From: Augochlora pura
Taxonomy: Eukaryota; Arthropoda; Insecta; Hymenoptera; Halictidae
DNA: 64,000 nucleotides
Direction of reading: 5' to 3'
NCBI RefSeq assembly: GCF_028453695.1
Contig: NC_135773.1
Coordinates: 13,702,001 to 13,766,000 of the forward strand
Shown here: positions 35,421-46,250 of the stretch, in pieces
Position numbering within the stretch: the stretch's first letter is position 1
Layout: every line of letters begins with the position of its first letter
Notes under the pieces: generated by a model
Told to the model about the DNA's origin: nothing
What the model saw: the letters and a program-made list of their open reading frames with translations, nothing else
The model's database searches: none
Position numbers and translations under genes: made by a program

Positions 35421-36984
35421 TTTTGGTAACCCCTTACATTAACAACGTGTCAGATTCATTATGAATATGTTAAATATGATTCTCTAAATTTAAATATTAT
35501 GCGCTTCCTTTGAATCAGAATAAAGTTCTTTACTTCTGCTGCCAGTATTTAAACACTGAAGCGAAAATTAATATAATTCAATATTAATATTCTTTCTCGT
35601 CTAGGAATTTATTGGTGACAAAGGAGTGCTATTCAACGTAACTGTAGTAGAAATCATAGTACAAACGGTTAAATTACAATTTTCGATTAACAACAGTTTT
35701 ATTCACTCGGCTAAATGCGCTGCTAGGTAAAATTTGTCGCAGAAGTAACTAGGTAAAATTAAGAAGACTGAGTTTTGTTATGAGTTTTGACAGGCGTCTA
35801 GTAAAGATATTAAGATATAGTTTAAAATTTTGTATACTTCAAATCACTGTTTCTTCATAGAAAGATAATATAGTGAACAAAATTCTAACGTCATTGTTTT
35901 TAATATTCCGTATACGGCTGTTTTTGACCCGGTAGCGAATACTTGATGCAGTGTACGTCCGGCAGATTTAAAAATAGATACACGTTTGAAAAAGAAATTA
36001 TGTGTTCCTGTATAATCTACTGTAAAAGTGCAATAAAGTAATAAGGTAATATTTTCCCGCACGTGAATGATTCTCGTCTAAAAACAAGAATTTATCCACA
36101 GCTTTTCCGAAAAATTATAGGAAACGGAGGCAAAGAACTTAAAATACAGCAAAAATAAAGTAGCAATAAACGCTATAATTTAGTACTTTAGTAAAAGGAT
36201 CGCTACAAGACGAAATGTACTATGTGTAGAATTGTTGAGTATAATTGCTAACATCATCCACATATTTATAATCTTGAAACATGGAGAGGAGGTGCGTGTT
36301 TCGCAGAAATTTCTGAAGGGATTCATCGATGATCGAATGCCTCATTCGGAGCGGAAACATTAGCGCGATAATTTCCGATCTTAATTTTCAGAAACAGAAA
36401 CGAAAACATCTCGGGCACCGACTAATACGGAGCCATTGCGGGGCCTGCCGTACCGGGAACGCGGAAGTTCGTTTTCCAGAGGAGACAGGCAATCGCGGAT
36501 AACTTTTCCATATAAGACGCGTTTTACCGGTCATCTCGTTAATTGGTACCAAACTCGACGCGTCGGAACGCCTTGTAATTGAGCTTCACACCTTCCGATC
36601 GGCGCAAGAACACCGTATCGAACGCCGATCGTGAACCGAGTCGGATAAACGCGGTTGCGTAAAGGACGGGATCATAAAAAAAGATATTTATGCCCGATGC
36701 GGTTGGCGTTCCATCGACTGCGATGGAAAGATTCATTAAAAATGGAACGTTTTATGGTATTGCTTCGGTAAGCAACCGAATCTCGTTATTAGACCGCGCG
36801 GATCTTTGTGCGCTTAGAATGTATGGGGAAATTAAGTGCGCGCTGATACGGCGATCCACATAAAATTTACTGAATTTTGACGCTGAGTTGCAAAGATATT
36901 CGGTGGACATCATTTTCGCTTAATTTTGGTTTCGGAGAAGCTATCTATGAAGCACTGAATGTGCATAATCACTACTTACTAAAA
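35421..36984. other. AT-rich then GC-rich noncoding
   Basis: AT-rich to 36280, GC-rich to 36880. Nothing seen beyond short unrecognisable frames. Confidence 0.5.
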
Positions 36985-37096
36985 TGAAATAATTATATTT
37001 ATCCGATAAGACATATTAAGTTTTTGTATTCTTTAATTCTATTTACTTTTAAATAAAAAGCTGTAATTTGTCTTATTCGGTAAATATAATGTTAAT
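36985..37096. mobile_element. palindromic MITE-like element, copy A
   Basis: Inverted arms lie at 36992-37013 (ATTATATTTATCCGATAAGA) and 37069-37090 (TGTCTTATTCGGTAAATATA), matching at about 19 of 22 positions. The roughly 55-base AT-rich interior aligns with copies B (43971) and C (45037). Outer limits are uncertain by some 8 bases and no target duplication is clear. There is no ORF. Confidence 0.65.
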
Positions 37097-38736
37097 TGTA
37101 CTCGAAAACAAACCAAGAGCTCAGCCATTCAATTAACCGGCTCGGTTAACCTACTTGAAGTAAATCAGCCAGCGAATGTTGATTTTTGATTTTTAAGAAC
37201 ACCGTGTACGCGTTGGAAATATGAATTTTTGATTCTGCATTCTGATGACGACAACGTATGTACGACAGCACAAGATCCCGATTCCGCAGTTAAAATTCCA
37301 TTGGACAATCCGCAGCGAGGATCAAAGACCCGTCGATCGAACAGTAATCTCATGGCAACGATCATTACGCGTGAAACAACGACACGATCGAAATATTGCT
37401 AGCACGGCTGTTATTGCGCCGTCGGTCAGCGCGAACTATTCCATTAACTTTTTACATCGCCGTTAACATCCGTCCGATTGATATATTGTGTTTCAACGGT
37501 GGACACCGTCGGTCCCGCAATCCGCGCGATTACGGTCTCGTAGTAGAATCGCCATGCGGATTTCGCGAGCCACAAACGCGGCGCATCGCAAGCGCGGCGA
37601 ATGCACTTATCGCAATCATTTTCCCGGCGAGCGTTGCCGGTTATTTGCGTTTCGGAATTGCAACCCGGTGCTCGCAAAATTACTGTAAACCCGGCAAACA
37701 TCTGCCGGCACGTATGAACCACCGATTTTCTGCGATGGATGCATTACCATCGCGCGCCGTCTAATGTATGCGTGTTTACGCCGGCAACAGCAGGTTCCCG
37801 ATGCGTCTCCATTGGAAAGCGGTGAAAACCTCGCAGCTGCGCGATTACTGTGTTTCCACAGGGATCGGTGTTTTTCAAACATGCTTCTCCTCCGTGGAAA
37901 AAAAATCGCGCACGCCGTTACGCCCGCCCGCGTCTATGAAAATCTGTTATGTGCGAATTGCGTAGAACGTTTTACGCACCACGTGCACCTACTCGCGCAC
38001 GTTGCAGAAGAACTTTCAGCAAAGATGTATTCGACTTTCTACTCGCAGCCTGCAGTTTTAATTACACGTTTGCAGTTTTAATCCATCTACGTTGAAGTCT
38101 ACGCGAAAATTAATATGCGTGTAGTTACCACGAGTTACGTAATTGAATTGTTTCTTTCTGGCTGCATCTTGATGTAACAGCGTTATTAAGAATTTTGAAA
38201 ATATCTAACAGAATCGAAACTGGTCCGCGTTATCGCCGCGATAGGTACAGGGACTGTTCACTCGAGATTCTAATTTTCCATACAAATTACAAAGACGCGA
38301 TCGTTAAAACTCACCGCGACTATTATCGCGGCACACAAATGTGTTCAGGACGGCAACGGCGCAGCGAAAAATTCGAAACGCTTCAATAACAGTAAACTGA
38401 AAAATTCGTAATGGCTCATTTTGATCCGACCGGTAATTCCAGTGTTAAACGCTCGCAGCCGATATTGTCGTAATCAATGAAGGCGTTCCGATTCTCAGTC
38501 TCTGTCGGAGCTATCATCGAGATAGTCAACCAGTCCCTCTCCGCTATTCGTAGGTTCTCCGAGTCTAGATTAGGTTGGACGGACGTTTGGGATAGGTCTG
38601 CTTCGGCGTTACCAATAACTATCGCGACGTACTCGCATTCGAAGTCTCCTGTGCGCAAGCAGAAACGATCCTTTGTGCAAAGAGAAGACTGCTGCTCACG
38701 CTGGCATTAGCATTCCTAAGGTTTTCTATATTGCAG
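37097..38736. other. GC-rich noncoding block
   Basis: Frames of 60-122 codons overlap on both strands between 37245 and 38081. A TGCAGTTTTAAT word is doubled at 38048-38082. No gene is supported. Confidence 0.5.
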
Positions 38737-38907
38737 CTTTACGATTATCGTAATCCACTTCTCTTCGGCTGCGTAATTTCGCATCGAGCTTGGCCGCGAG
38801 TCGTTGATATTTTAAAATCCTTAATGCTCGAAACCAGTTTCCCGATCGGCCGAACGCAAGGCGATATCCAGAAACAACTTAATGCCCCTTTAATTCCCGG
38901 CCGGGGA
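38737..38907 (+). other. possible internal coding exon (weak)
   Basis: An acceptor TTTTCTATATTGCAG ends at 38736 and a strong donor GGGGA|GTAAGT follows 38907. The enclosed 171 bases are exactly 57 codons in phase 0, beginning LYDYRNPLLFGCVISHRAWP. A second donor (GAG|GTAACA) after 38967 would give 77 codons, also phase 0. No family is recognised and no partner exon was located. It is the most exon-like of the isolated candidates because acceptor, donor and phase all agree. Confidence 0.2.
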
Positions 38908-38970
38908 GTAAGTTTTCCAATCGCAACGAGACAAGCGGCCCACCGATTGTCCGAGTTATTAGCCGAGGTA

Positions 38971-40479
38971 ACAAAAAAATAATGGAATCAACGGAAATCA
39001 AGCCTTTCTATCAGAATCGATCGATAAGTAAGAAATATGCTACCTCCAATCATTGCTTTAATACAGGATTATTGTTAGCGCGCCGTCATATTATCGCGTC
39101 CGTTGCGAAACTATTTCATTTTCAGCATCGACATTGGAACTTTCCTTCGCACACTTCATAAATTTTATAGAAAAATATGTACCGTTATATTTAGGAAAAT
39201 CTGTGAAATCTTTCAATACAGGAAACATTCATACAGCTTTTAGATTCCAAGCATCTAAGAGTGTCTAAAGTTACTAATTTTTATTTCACGTTTTCTTTTG
39301 AATAAAATTTGTCAGAGTTTTTTGTTAATATAGTTACACGTATTAAAAATGATGTGCTTTATAGGAATGACACAACCGTTTTAATTAAAATATCTATTCA
39401 ATCATCTCCTACGAAGAGTCTGTATAACTTCAGGATTTTTAACCGATTAGCTGTTTTCGACGACTATACTCGGCCTAAGACAAATTGCTATTTCTTCATG
39501 ACGAGTACACTTGTTATAACACAAAATGTTGTTAATCCTTCATATTAAGACGAATATACACATTGATATATTTATTAAACAATATTTTAGAAAAGTATTG
39601 TATTTAAACAAAGTATAGAGAAAATTAAACGTATACAGTATAATTACAGTAACCTGCCATATTCTTAAAGAGACTGCACCAGCTAATTGGTTCAAAGACA
39701 AGATGTGCAGATGGTAATTTCGGCCGGCTCGGAAGGTTTAGTGTTGAAAAAAGGACACGATCTCGGGGTTCCAAAAATCGGAATTTTGTAATTAGCGCCA
39801 AAATCGCCAAGAAAAACCATTGGCGGAAGAACGTTGATCGGGTCCCCTTAAAAAGACTTGTTGCTTCGACGGAGGGTCTGCCTCCGGACGACGATTGTGT
39901 AAATCTGCTCATTTCGGATGCAGTACATTATTCTCGAGGGGTCCTTAAATAAGTAGCTTCTTTAACAGGGATTTCGTAGCTGACGAAATTTAATTGGTCT
40001 TCTTGCCAGTTGCGCCTTCTCCGACCCCTCGTTTCGGCTCCCGATGAAGATCCTCATAATTTCGCAATCGTCCAGACCCGATCGGATTTGCAAACAACAG
40101 GTGACTGCCTTCCCGGGCTACGATGGAACGTGAGAGGGCAGGTGAATGGAACTTTTATACGTTCAGGTATGCGGTGACTCAGTTCGATGACGATCTCGAT
40201 TTTTTCGGGTGACGGCTCTCCGACGAGCATTAGCCCGATGCTGATGATTGTCTTGATGTTGGTGGACGCGATACAAGGCTTTTAAGTAATTCTCCGGGCA
40301 TGGACATGTTCTTATAGTGATACAACAGATCGGGAAGATCGATAGATGATTGCCACGATCATTTTGTATTTCACATTTCTAATTCGGGGGCGGTTGCAAC
40401 AATTTAAAATGGAATAGTTGCTAAAATAAAAGAACCGAAAGATTTTTCTGAAAGAAGTTTCTGTATCCCAATAATATGA
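38971..40479. other. AT-rich then mixed noncoding
   Basis: A 95-codon minus-strand frame (39625-39912) contains a hydrophobic run FFLAILALI but no recognised family. No other signal. Confidence 0.45.
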
Positions 40480-40705
40480 TAATACGTTGCGTAAGTAGCA
40501 CATAAAAAAGAAAAGGAGAAAAAAACGATAAGGTAAAATAGACAATAAAAGATCCAAAGACATGGAATAGGAGTGTAATAGAGAATAATAAAGAAAAATA
40601 TCATTAAAGTAACAAAAAATATGATTAGAATAAATGGAAAGAGCACGAGTGGGAAAGAAATGAGAAATTGAGATCGAAAGAGAAGAAGGGTGGTAGATTG
40701 GCAAC
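40480..40705. repeat. purine-rich, strand-asymmetric tract
   Basis: More than 200 bases on the plus strand are dominated by A and G, with recurring GAAAAG, AAAGAAAA and GAGAAA words. The minus-strand frames of 116-131 codons, rich in Phe, Leu, Ser and Tyr, are consequences of this bias. Confidence 0.6.
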
Positions 40706-42860
40706 AAGATTGTTTTCTTGTAGTGTCATGAGTCTTCTGTAGACCAATTTGCATGAAGAAAATAAAGTTTAAGGAAAAAAGAAGATGACATAATTGAACT
40801 GAAAACTGATTTTAACAGGCTCATTCTTCCTTCAACTACAAAAAGTTGAATTAATAGACACAGACAAGCGTAATTAGAGTCGGGATCGATTTATGTGGCA
40901 AATGTTCCCCGCTGAGAACTTACCAGGAATTTTCTAAAAATGCCCGCAATGAAGCTGCTATTCGATCTTACGTTACGATTTCTTGTTCGCTGCGACTCGT
41001 TCTACAATTTTAATTAACGTCCGCACAGCTACGTATAGCGGAGCGAGGACTTCCGGAATGTAACAACGGAACGCAAGGTAACTCTGCTTAGATTCCACAA
41101 CGTTATTCATTGGGACGTCTTCATTTGACGAGACGCCAACATCGCATCAGCTAAAAAATCCCTGTCGTAACAATTCTAAACTATAGATCGATCGAACGCG
41201 CGAATCGCAACTAGATTACGCAATTACAAATCAATTTCGTGCAAAATTTGTTAATTGAACTAACTAACTCACTTACAGAAGTCGTTTAGATCCTTCAAAC
41301 GATCGATTGTTTTTAATTTAATTTTATGAAAGTATTTATTTTCAAAAATATTTCTATCAAGGGATATTGTTGGATCATGGCGACCAGAGAAAGCATCGTT
41401 ATCATACACAATTGTTGACGAGATTCTATACTACCACCAATTTTCCCTGCTTTAAGTTGTAAAAAAATTGTAAATACCATCGAAAAAGTAACAAATATAT
41501 ATATGAAAAACGCCGATTGAGGAAGTTGCGTAGTTTCTTTATAAAAAGAAAAGACAAAACGAACAAAGAAAAACACCTTCTAGAATAGCGTACTCCCTCC
41601 TTGTGTTCAAGTATCAACGGCTAATCGGTCGGCATCTACTGACTCTTTAGAACAGAATAAATCGGTGCTCCAAACGAACATTTCATGTCACCATAGAGAG
41701 ATTAATCGATTGGAGAATTCGTGATAGGAGTAATAGAGACATTGGAAGGATTAGCAATAGACCCTGTTTTTTGCGGACACCAGGTGGATGTGAACAAGGA
41801 CCTTGATACAGTTCGTGCTCCTTTTTTCGACTAATAAAACCGTCAACAGGGGATACAGATTTCTCGGAGCTAATTCGCGGTTGCGCAAGCGAGTCGACAA
41901 GAATCTGGATTTGCATAAATATCCGTGGCCGCTGTTAATGTTCAACCAGGCCGGTTCTAATCTACTCCGACAATATGCGAACCTAGAAGCTGCTAAATAA
42001 TATCATAGCGTATCCATCTAAATAGCGGCCTAACACGAACACTGCCGGTAACAGTTTTCAATAGCAACAGTTGTCCCTGGGTGTTTGCGGGACGGCAAAA
42101 GAGGATGAACGTATCTGCAGCAACCGCATCAATAAGAAAGTTATCGCGACGAGCATCGCAAGCGAACCGCCGCGAGTGATCGCGTCCCATCGCGACAACG
42201 TCGTAGTCCAGGGCTATGATTGATATAAATTAGCGTTTACGATACCACACAAGAGGACCACGGGCAGTTTCCACCTTGAAACATCGTCACCGGTGAATCC
42301 AGAATCGTTTCCGTCGCGGCAGCTGCCACCTCCGAAGTCGGCGTTGCATTTCGGGATCTCAATTAAAGATAATTGGCAGTTACCGTGTCGGCGAATCGGC
42401 TGCATACAATCAGTCCAGAGATGTTCTCAAGACACTCGATTCTTTCGATCAACATTGTTCGAACCGGTTCGCAATCGGTCTACTCGATTAGCAAAGAGGA
42501 TTTTGGAAACTGACGATGTTTCATTTAATTTATTTTGTTGGTGTACGATTGGTCAACGATTCAGATGAGGACAACAAAACACAATTTTAGTGTCGATGCT
42601 TATTAATTAATCATTTTATTCGGCATATTATCTGTTAGCTTGTGAAAATCTCACAAAGTCATCGAAGTCTTCACGCAGCTATAGACCAATTAGCCAAATA
42701 TTCACGACTTTGAGTTGGACAACTAAGGATCTAAAACGAAGACATCGGACCTATTCTAACACCGAGTCATCATTACTTGAATGTAACCTTTTTTTGTTTA
42801 CTTAAAGAGAAAATAACGGTCCCCAAACAAAGTTCTGAAGACACCAACGTTAAATAAAAA
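40706..42860. other. mixed noncoding blocks
   Basis: AT-rich around 41220-41740. The plus-strand 65-codon frame at 41803-42000 follows an acceptor-like AACAG but has no polypyrimidine tract. Nothing else of note. Confidence 0.45.
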
Positions 42861-43336
42861 ATCGGATTACCATGAAAGGATCAAAGCCACGAGGACGCTG
42901 ACGTGCTTCGTCTCCAGGGTTTAATAGGTTAATACAGTTGTAAGAGAAACATCTCGCAACATCTTTTGCCATACCGAGCCGCGTCCATTGAATCGATGCC
43001 CACCGATTCCTAATCGGCGATACTGCCCGTGGCTTCGACGTATACAGAACTTTTGCGCTTATCCGACAGTAGCCGGGACTCGCGGTGGCCAATGGGAGTC
43101 GATGAGACGAACGGTGCACCGAAGGGAATAACGAAGTAACGCATAGGAGGCCGCCGCGCCGTACCGCGCTGCGCCGCGCTGCACCACGCTGCACCGCGCG
43201 TATACGATGCAGCAATCTAGCCGCGTTGATTAGAGTCGTATGTAGAATCGAGAACCGGATTCCAAGAACCTGTTTCCATGTTCACGTAAGATCCCCGGAG
43301 TAATCGACTGACGGATCGGCGACCGTTCGAGTCAGC
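42861..43336. other. GC-rich block with degenerate decamers
   Basis: Near 43155-43200 words such as CGCGCTGCGC and CACGCTGCAC repeat with about a 10-base step and produce the Ala/Arg-rich part of a 121-codon minus-strand frame. No gene supported. Confidence 0.5.
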
Positions 43337-43359
43337 GACCCCGACCGACCGACCGACCA
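43337..43359. repeat. (GACC)n tetranucleotide repeat
   Basis: About five GACC units with one C inserted; same unit as at 34941. Confidence 0.9.
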
Positions 43360-43970
43360 GCCGCTCGCTCGATTCCTCCTCGATCCAGCGCCGCTATCGT
43401 CCCGACGCGACGATACTCCTGGCTCTTCCTCCTTTGTCCCAAGCATTCCTACGGGATACCATTACTTTCCACCGTACCTCCTTGACCTTTTGTTTCGAGC
43501 ATTATAAACCAATCAACGCTCCGAGCCTCTGCAACGTGTTGACGTCGGTCGTACGTCGGTAGCACGAGTCGTCTTTCATCCTCAAAAGTTCATTTGCTGT
43601 CGAAGCGTAATTAGCTACTTGAATTTTTATCATGACGTAGAGAGCGAGTCGGTAAGAACCATTGCCTCAAATCATTAGTTTGCTAATTGATTCGATGAAA
43701 AGCTTTCTGAATTAATTATCAGAGGAGAAACATATGATGAGGCATTTTGACTTTTCTGTATCTTTTCACCATGATATCAAGGTGGCCATGTGTTATTTCA
43801 TAGTCTATCTCGTTTACCTCGTTATTCCTTACGGAAATACGAATCTAGCGACCCACGGCATGACGACCTTGAGGCACACTTATTGTGGAGTCGTTCACCA
43901 ATCATGATGACAGTAGAGCCGGTTACTATGGGGTGGCCAATTGCTGTGCCTTTGATACGTTTTCAGGCAT
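43360..43970. other. noncoding, GC-rich to AT-rich
   Basis: A weak TATA-like ATTATAAACC lies at 43501-43510. A 60-codon plus-strand frame at 43790-43972 has no recognised feature. Confidence 0.4.
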
Positions 43971-44083
43971 AATTAACTTCATATTTATCGAGTTAGACGT
44001 GTTACACTTTTTCATCCTTTTATTTCCTCAATTTCTGAATTAAAAAATTTTATATGTTTAACTCGATAAATAAAGTTGTTATC
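43971..44083. mobile_element. palindromic MITE-like element, copy B
   Basis: The left arm AACTTCATATTTATCGAGTT (43975 onward, continuing AGAC) pairs with the right arm GTTTAACTCGATAAATAAAG (44056 onward, continuing TT), differing by one base and a two-base gap. The arms share the core TTTATCGARTTARAC with copies A and C. The interior is AT-rich and noncoding. This is the best-preserved palindrome of the three. Confidence 0.72.
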
Positions 44084-45036
44084 CCATAGTTACCTGTTCC
44101 ACTAGTTTACCTTAAGGATTAAAGTAATTTACCCTTAAGTTTCTTCAAGAAACATTGCAAAATTTCGTCTGCCGTAAATTGAAGACCGAAGCATTCCCCT
44201 AACGATCACTGTTAATACTAAAGCATAGGTAGGCTCTACCATTACGGTCGCCAGCATTGCAGACCCAGATGAAACCCTTCCTTTTTCTCCCGTACCATCG
44301 CGGGTTATGCCAGCTTCGGTAAATCGACGCTATCAGGGAAGCGGAAGGTTTCCACAGAAGAAGTTAGAACTTTGTTCTATCCCGAAGAGGCGTTCTACGG
44401 CGAAAACGGTGGCTGAATCTTGCGCATAATAATAACACGGTTTTATGACATACACGCGTCCGTAAAAGTAACCGGCGAGGAAGAGGCCGAGAGCTCACAA
44501 AGTTGCCGTGGAAACGGTACAAACGAGATTCAACGTTTAAGAAAACCCGCCGCTATTAATGCGTGATGTAATGGTGAATAGGGGATGCCTCTTGCGGTCT
44601 GAATTTATTGGATGCTTGCCGCGAACACTGATTTTATGTTTGTTTGTTGTCTGGCCGTGTTATTGAAGCTGTGCAGGTGTGCATAAATTTTGCCTCCTTT
44701 GAATTTATTTAACGAGCCGCAGCGATATTTTAGGGCCGCCTATGCACCGCAAAAAGAATTTTCTTGCGGTTACCGCGCTCTATCGTCTTCGAATCTTCAT
44801 GCGATCGTGGATTCTTACGTACTGTACGAAAGCCTGCTATTCGACACAAAAAATCTCTAATGATATTAACAATATCCTTGGCTCTCTGTAGGGTATGCTT
44901 GTACTGAACAGATGCCAGTACATTTTATTATTTTAGGATTGTTCAAGTTGGCACTGCTAGCGGAGCAATGTGTACATATTTTCAATATATTACATTGTTT
45001 TACTCTTTTATTTTCTTCATTTTTTGATAAAAATCC
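44084..45036. other. GC-rich block between two palindromic elements
   Basis: 44210-44850 is GC-rich and scanned without gene-like frames; the flanks are AT-rich. Confidence 0.45.
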
Positions 45037-45157
45037 CGTTAATATTCATCTTTATATCTATCGATTAAGACTTATTAAATCTTCATATTCTTCTATTTCG
45101 TTTATTTTTTTATAAGTTAAATGTAATATGTCTCATTCGATAAATACGATGTTAATT
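45037..45157. mobile_element. palindromic MITE-like element, copy C
   Basis: Arms lie at about 45041-45071 (ending CTATCGATTAAGAC) and 45130-45157 (starting GTCTCATTCGATAAATACGA). The right arm's outer part, ending ATGTTAATT, matches the right end of copy A (AATGTTAATT). The interior aligns with copy A over about 50 bases (for instance ACTTATTAAAT against ACATATTAAGT). Confidence 0.62.
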
Positions 45158-46200
45158 ATGCCGAAAAATCAAATAAAAAGCACATCAATTGTTCACAACA
45201 CAGTAACCACATCCGCTACTCAACTGTAAAATATCCAAATTAAACTAGATGGATGATCCTGAGATTGATCAATTTATAGGAGAAACATATTTGGATCGTT
45301 GAAAATCATGACAATAATCCAGTAAATTATCGAACTCGAACATGATAATTCTTTTTCGAAACCATTCGTGTTTGAGAAACCTCGGAGACTGAAATTGTAC
45401 CGATAATGGTTTAGTTACCCTTCGCCATACTAATGAAATATAGAAAAAGGAAGCAGGCAACGTAGTCGTAGCGACAAGCTGGTAGGGACAGGCGCCGACT
45501 ATCAGAGCTAACTAATAGATTTTCATTATTTTAAGCCGTGGCCAAGCCGGGCAATTACCAGAACGAACCCGGCACGTACGCGCAAGTATGCGGCGGGTAA
45601 GCGTGGCTGCAGGCCGCTCTTTGGAAGAGAGACACTCGCCTCCTGGCATGCAACAGCCTCTCCGCTATTAATAGTCCTTCGTTGCCCGTATAAATGCTCG
45701 CGCCGCGGAAACGCGAATTAACGGCCATTTCTGTCGCGATCCCTGCCCCTGCCACACGATTTATCCGAGGATCCTGATAGATGCCCCAGCAAAATCGAAT
45801 CCTTGTATTTAACTCCTACTCTCCCCGGCGCGGTGTCTCTCTCTTCCTCTCCCCCTTCTCGTTCAGCCCTCTGTTGCTATTCGCCCATTCAGATCCTCGT
45901 TTTCTGGTAATAAACGCTCCGTGCCGTCCGGTGACGTAACCCCTCGAGGTTCGAGGGAAATCGAAAGCGTAAAGCGCGTAATTGAGTGCGTGTTTCGTGC
46001 GCGGTTATTCTTATTTCCCTGATCGAAGATGCCTCCGAAAGAATCCGCCTAACACGCCGGCTACCCGCGCCGGTGATTAGTGGAGGATGTTCCCCGCGGA
46101 ATGTTAAATTGTGAGCGAAACGGTAATCCGTGCTGATCGCTCGCTGCGTAAAGGTTGTTGTACCTTCACCCTTGATTACTGTCACGCTGTGCCGCTGCCT
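45158..46200. other. AT-rich then GC-rich noncoding
   Basis: 45460-46200 is GC-rich with overlapping minus-strand frames (66-120 codons), none recognisable. Confidence 0.5.
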
Positions 46201-46250
46201 TCGCTGGGACTCGCTGGGACTCGCTGGGACTCGCTGGGCTCTCGCTGGCA
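46201..46250. repeat. 10-bp tandem repeat TCGCTGGGAC
   Basis: Three perfect TCGCTGGGAC units, a fourth with one or two changes, then a degenerate fifth. Confidence 0.92.

Noticed and set aside
39625..39912. 95-codon minus-strand frame with a short hydrophobic run
   Set aside because: The hydrophobic segment is too short and internal for a signal peptide, and no splice or family support was found.
40312..40754. Two minus-strand frames of 116-131 codons resembling membrane proteins
   Set aside because: They are the complement of a purine-rich tract. The Phe/Leu/Tyr/Ser content follows from base bias, and the two frames overlap each other.
41803..42000. 65-codon plus-strand frame with fairly natural composition after an AACAG acceptor-like site
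   Set aside because: No polypyrimidine tract, no donor, overlapping minus-strand frames; not better than chance.
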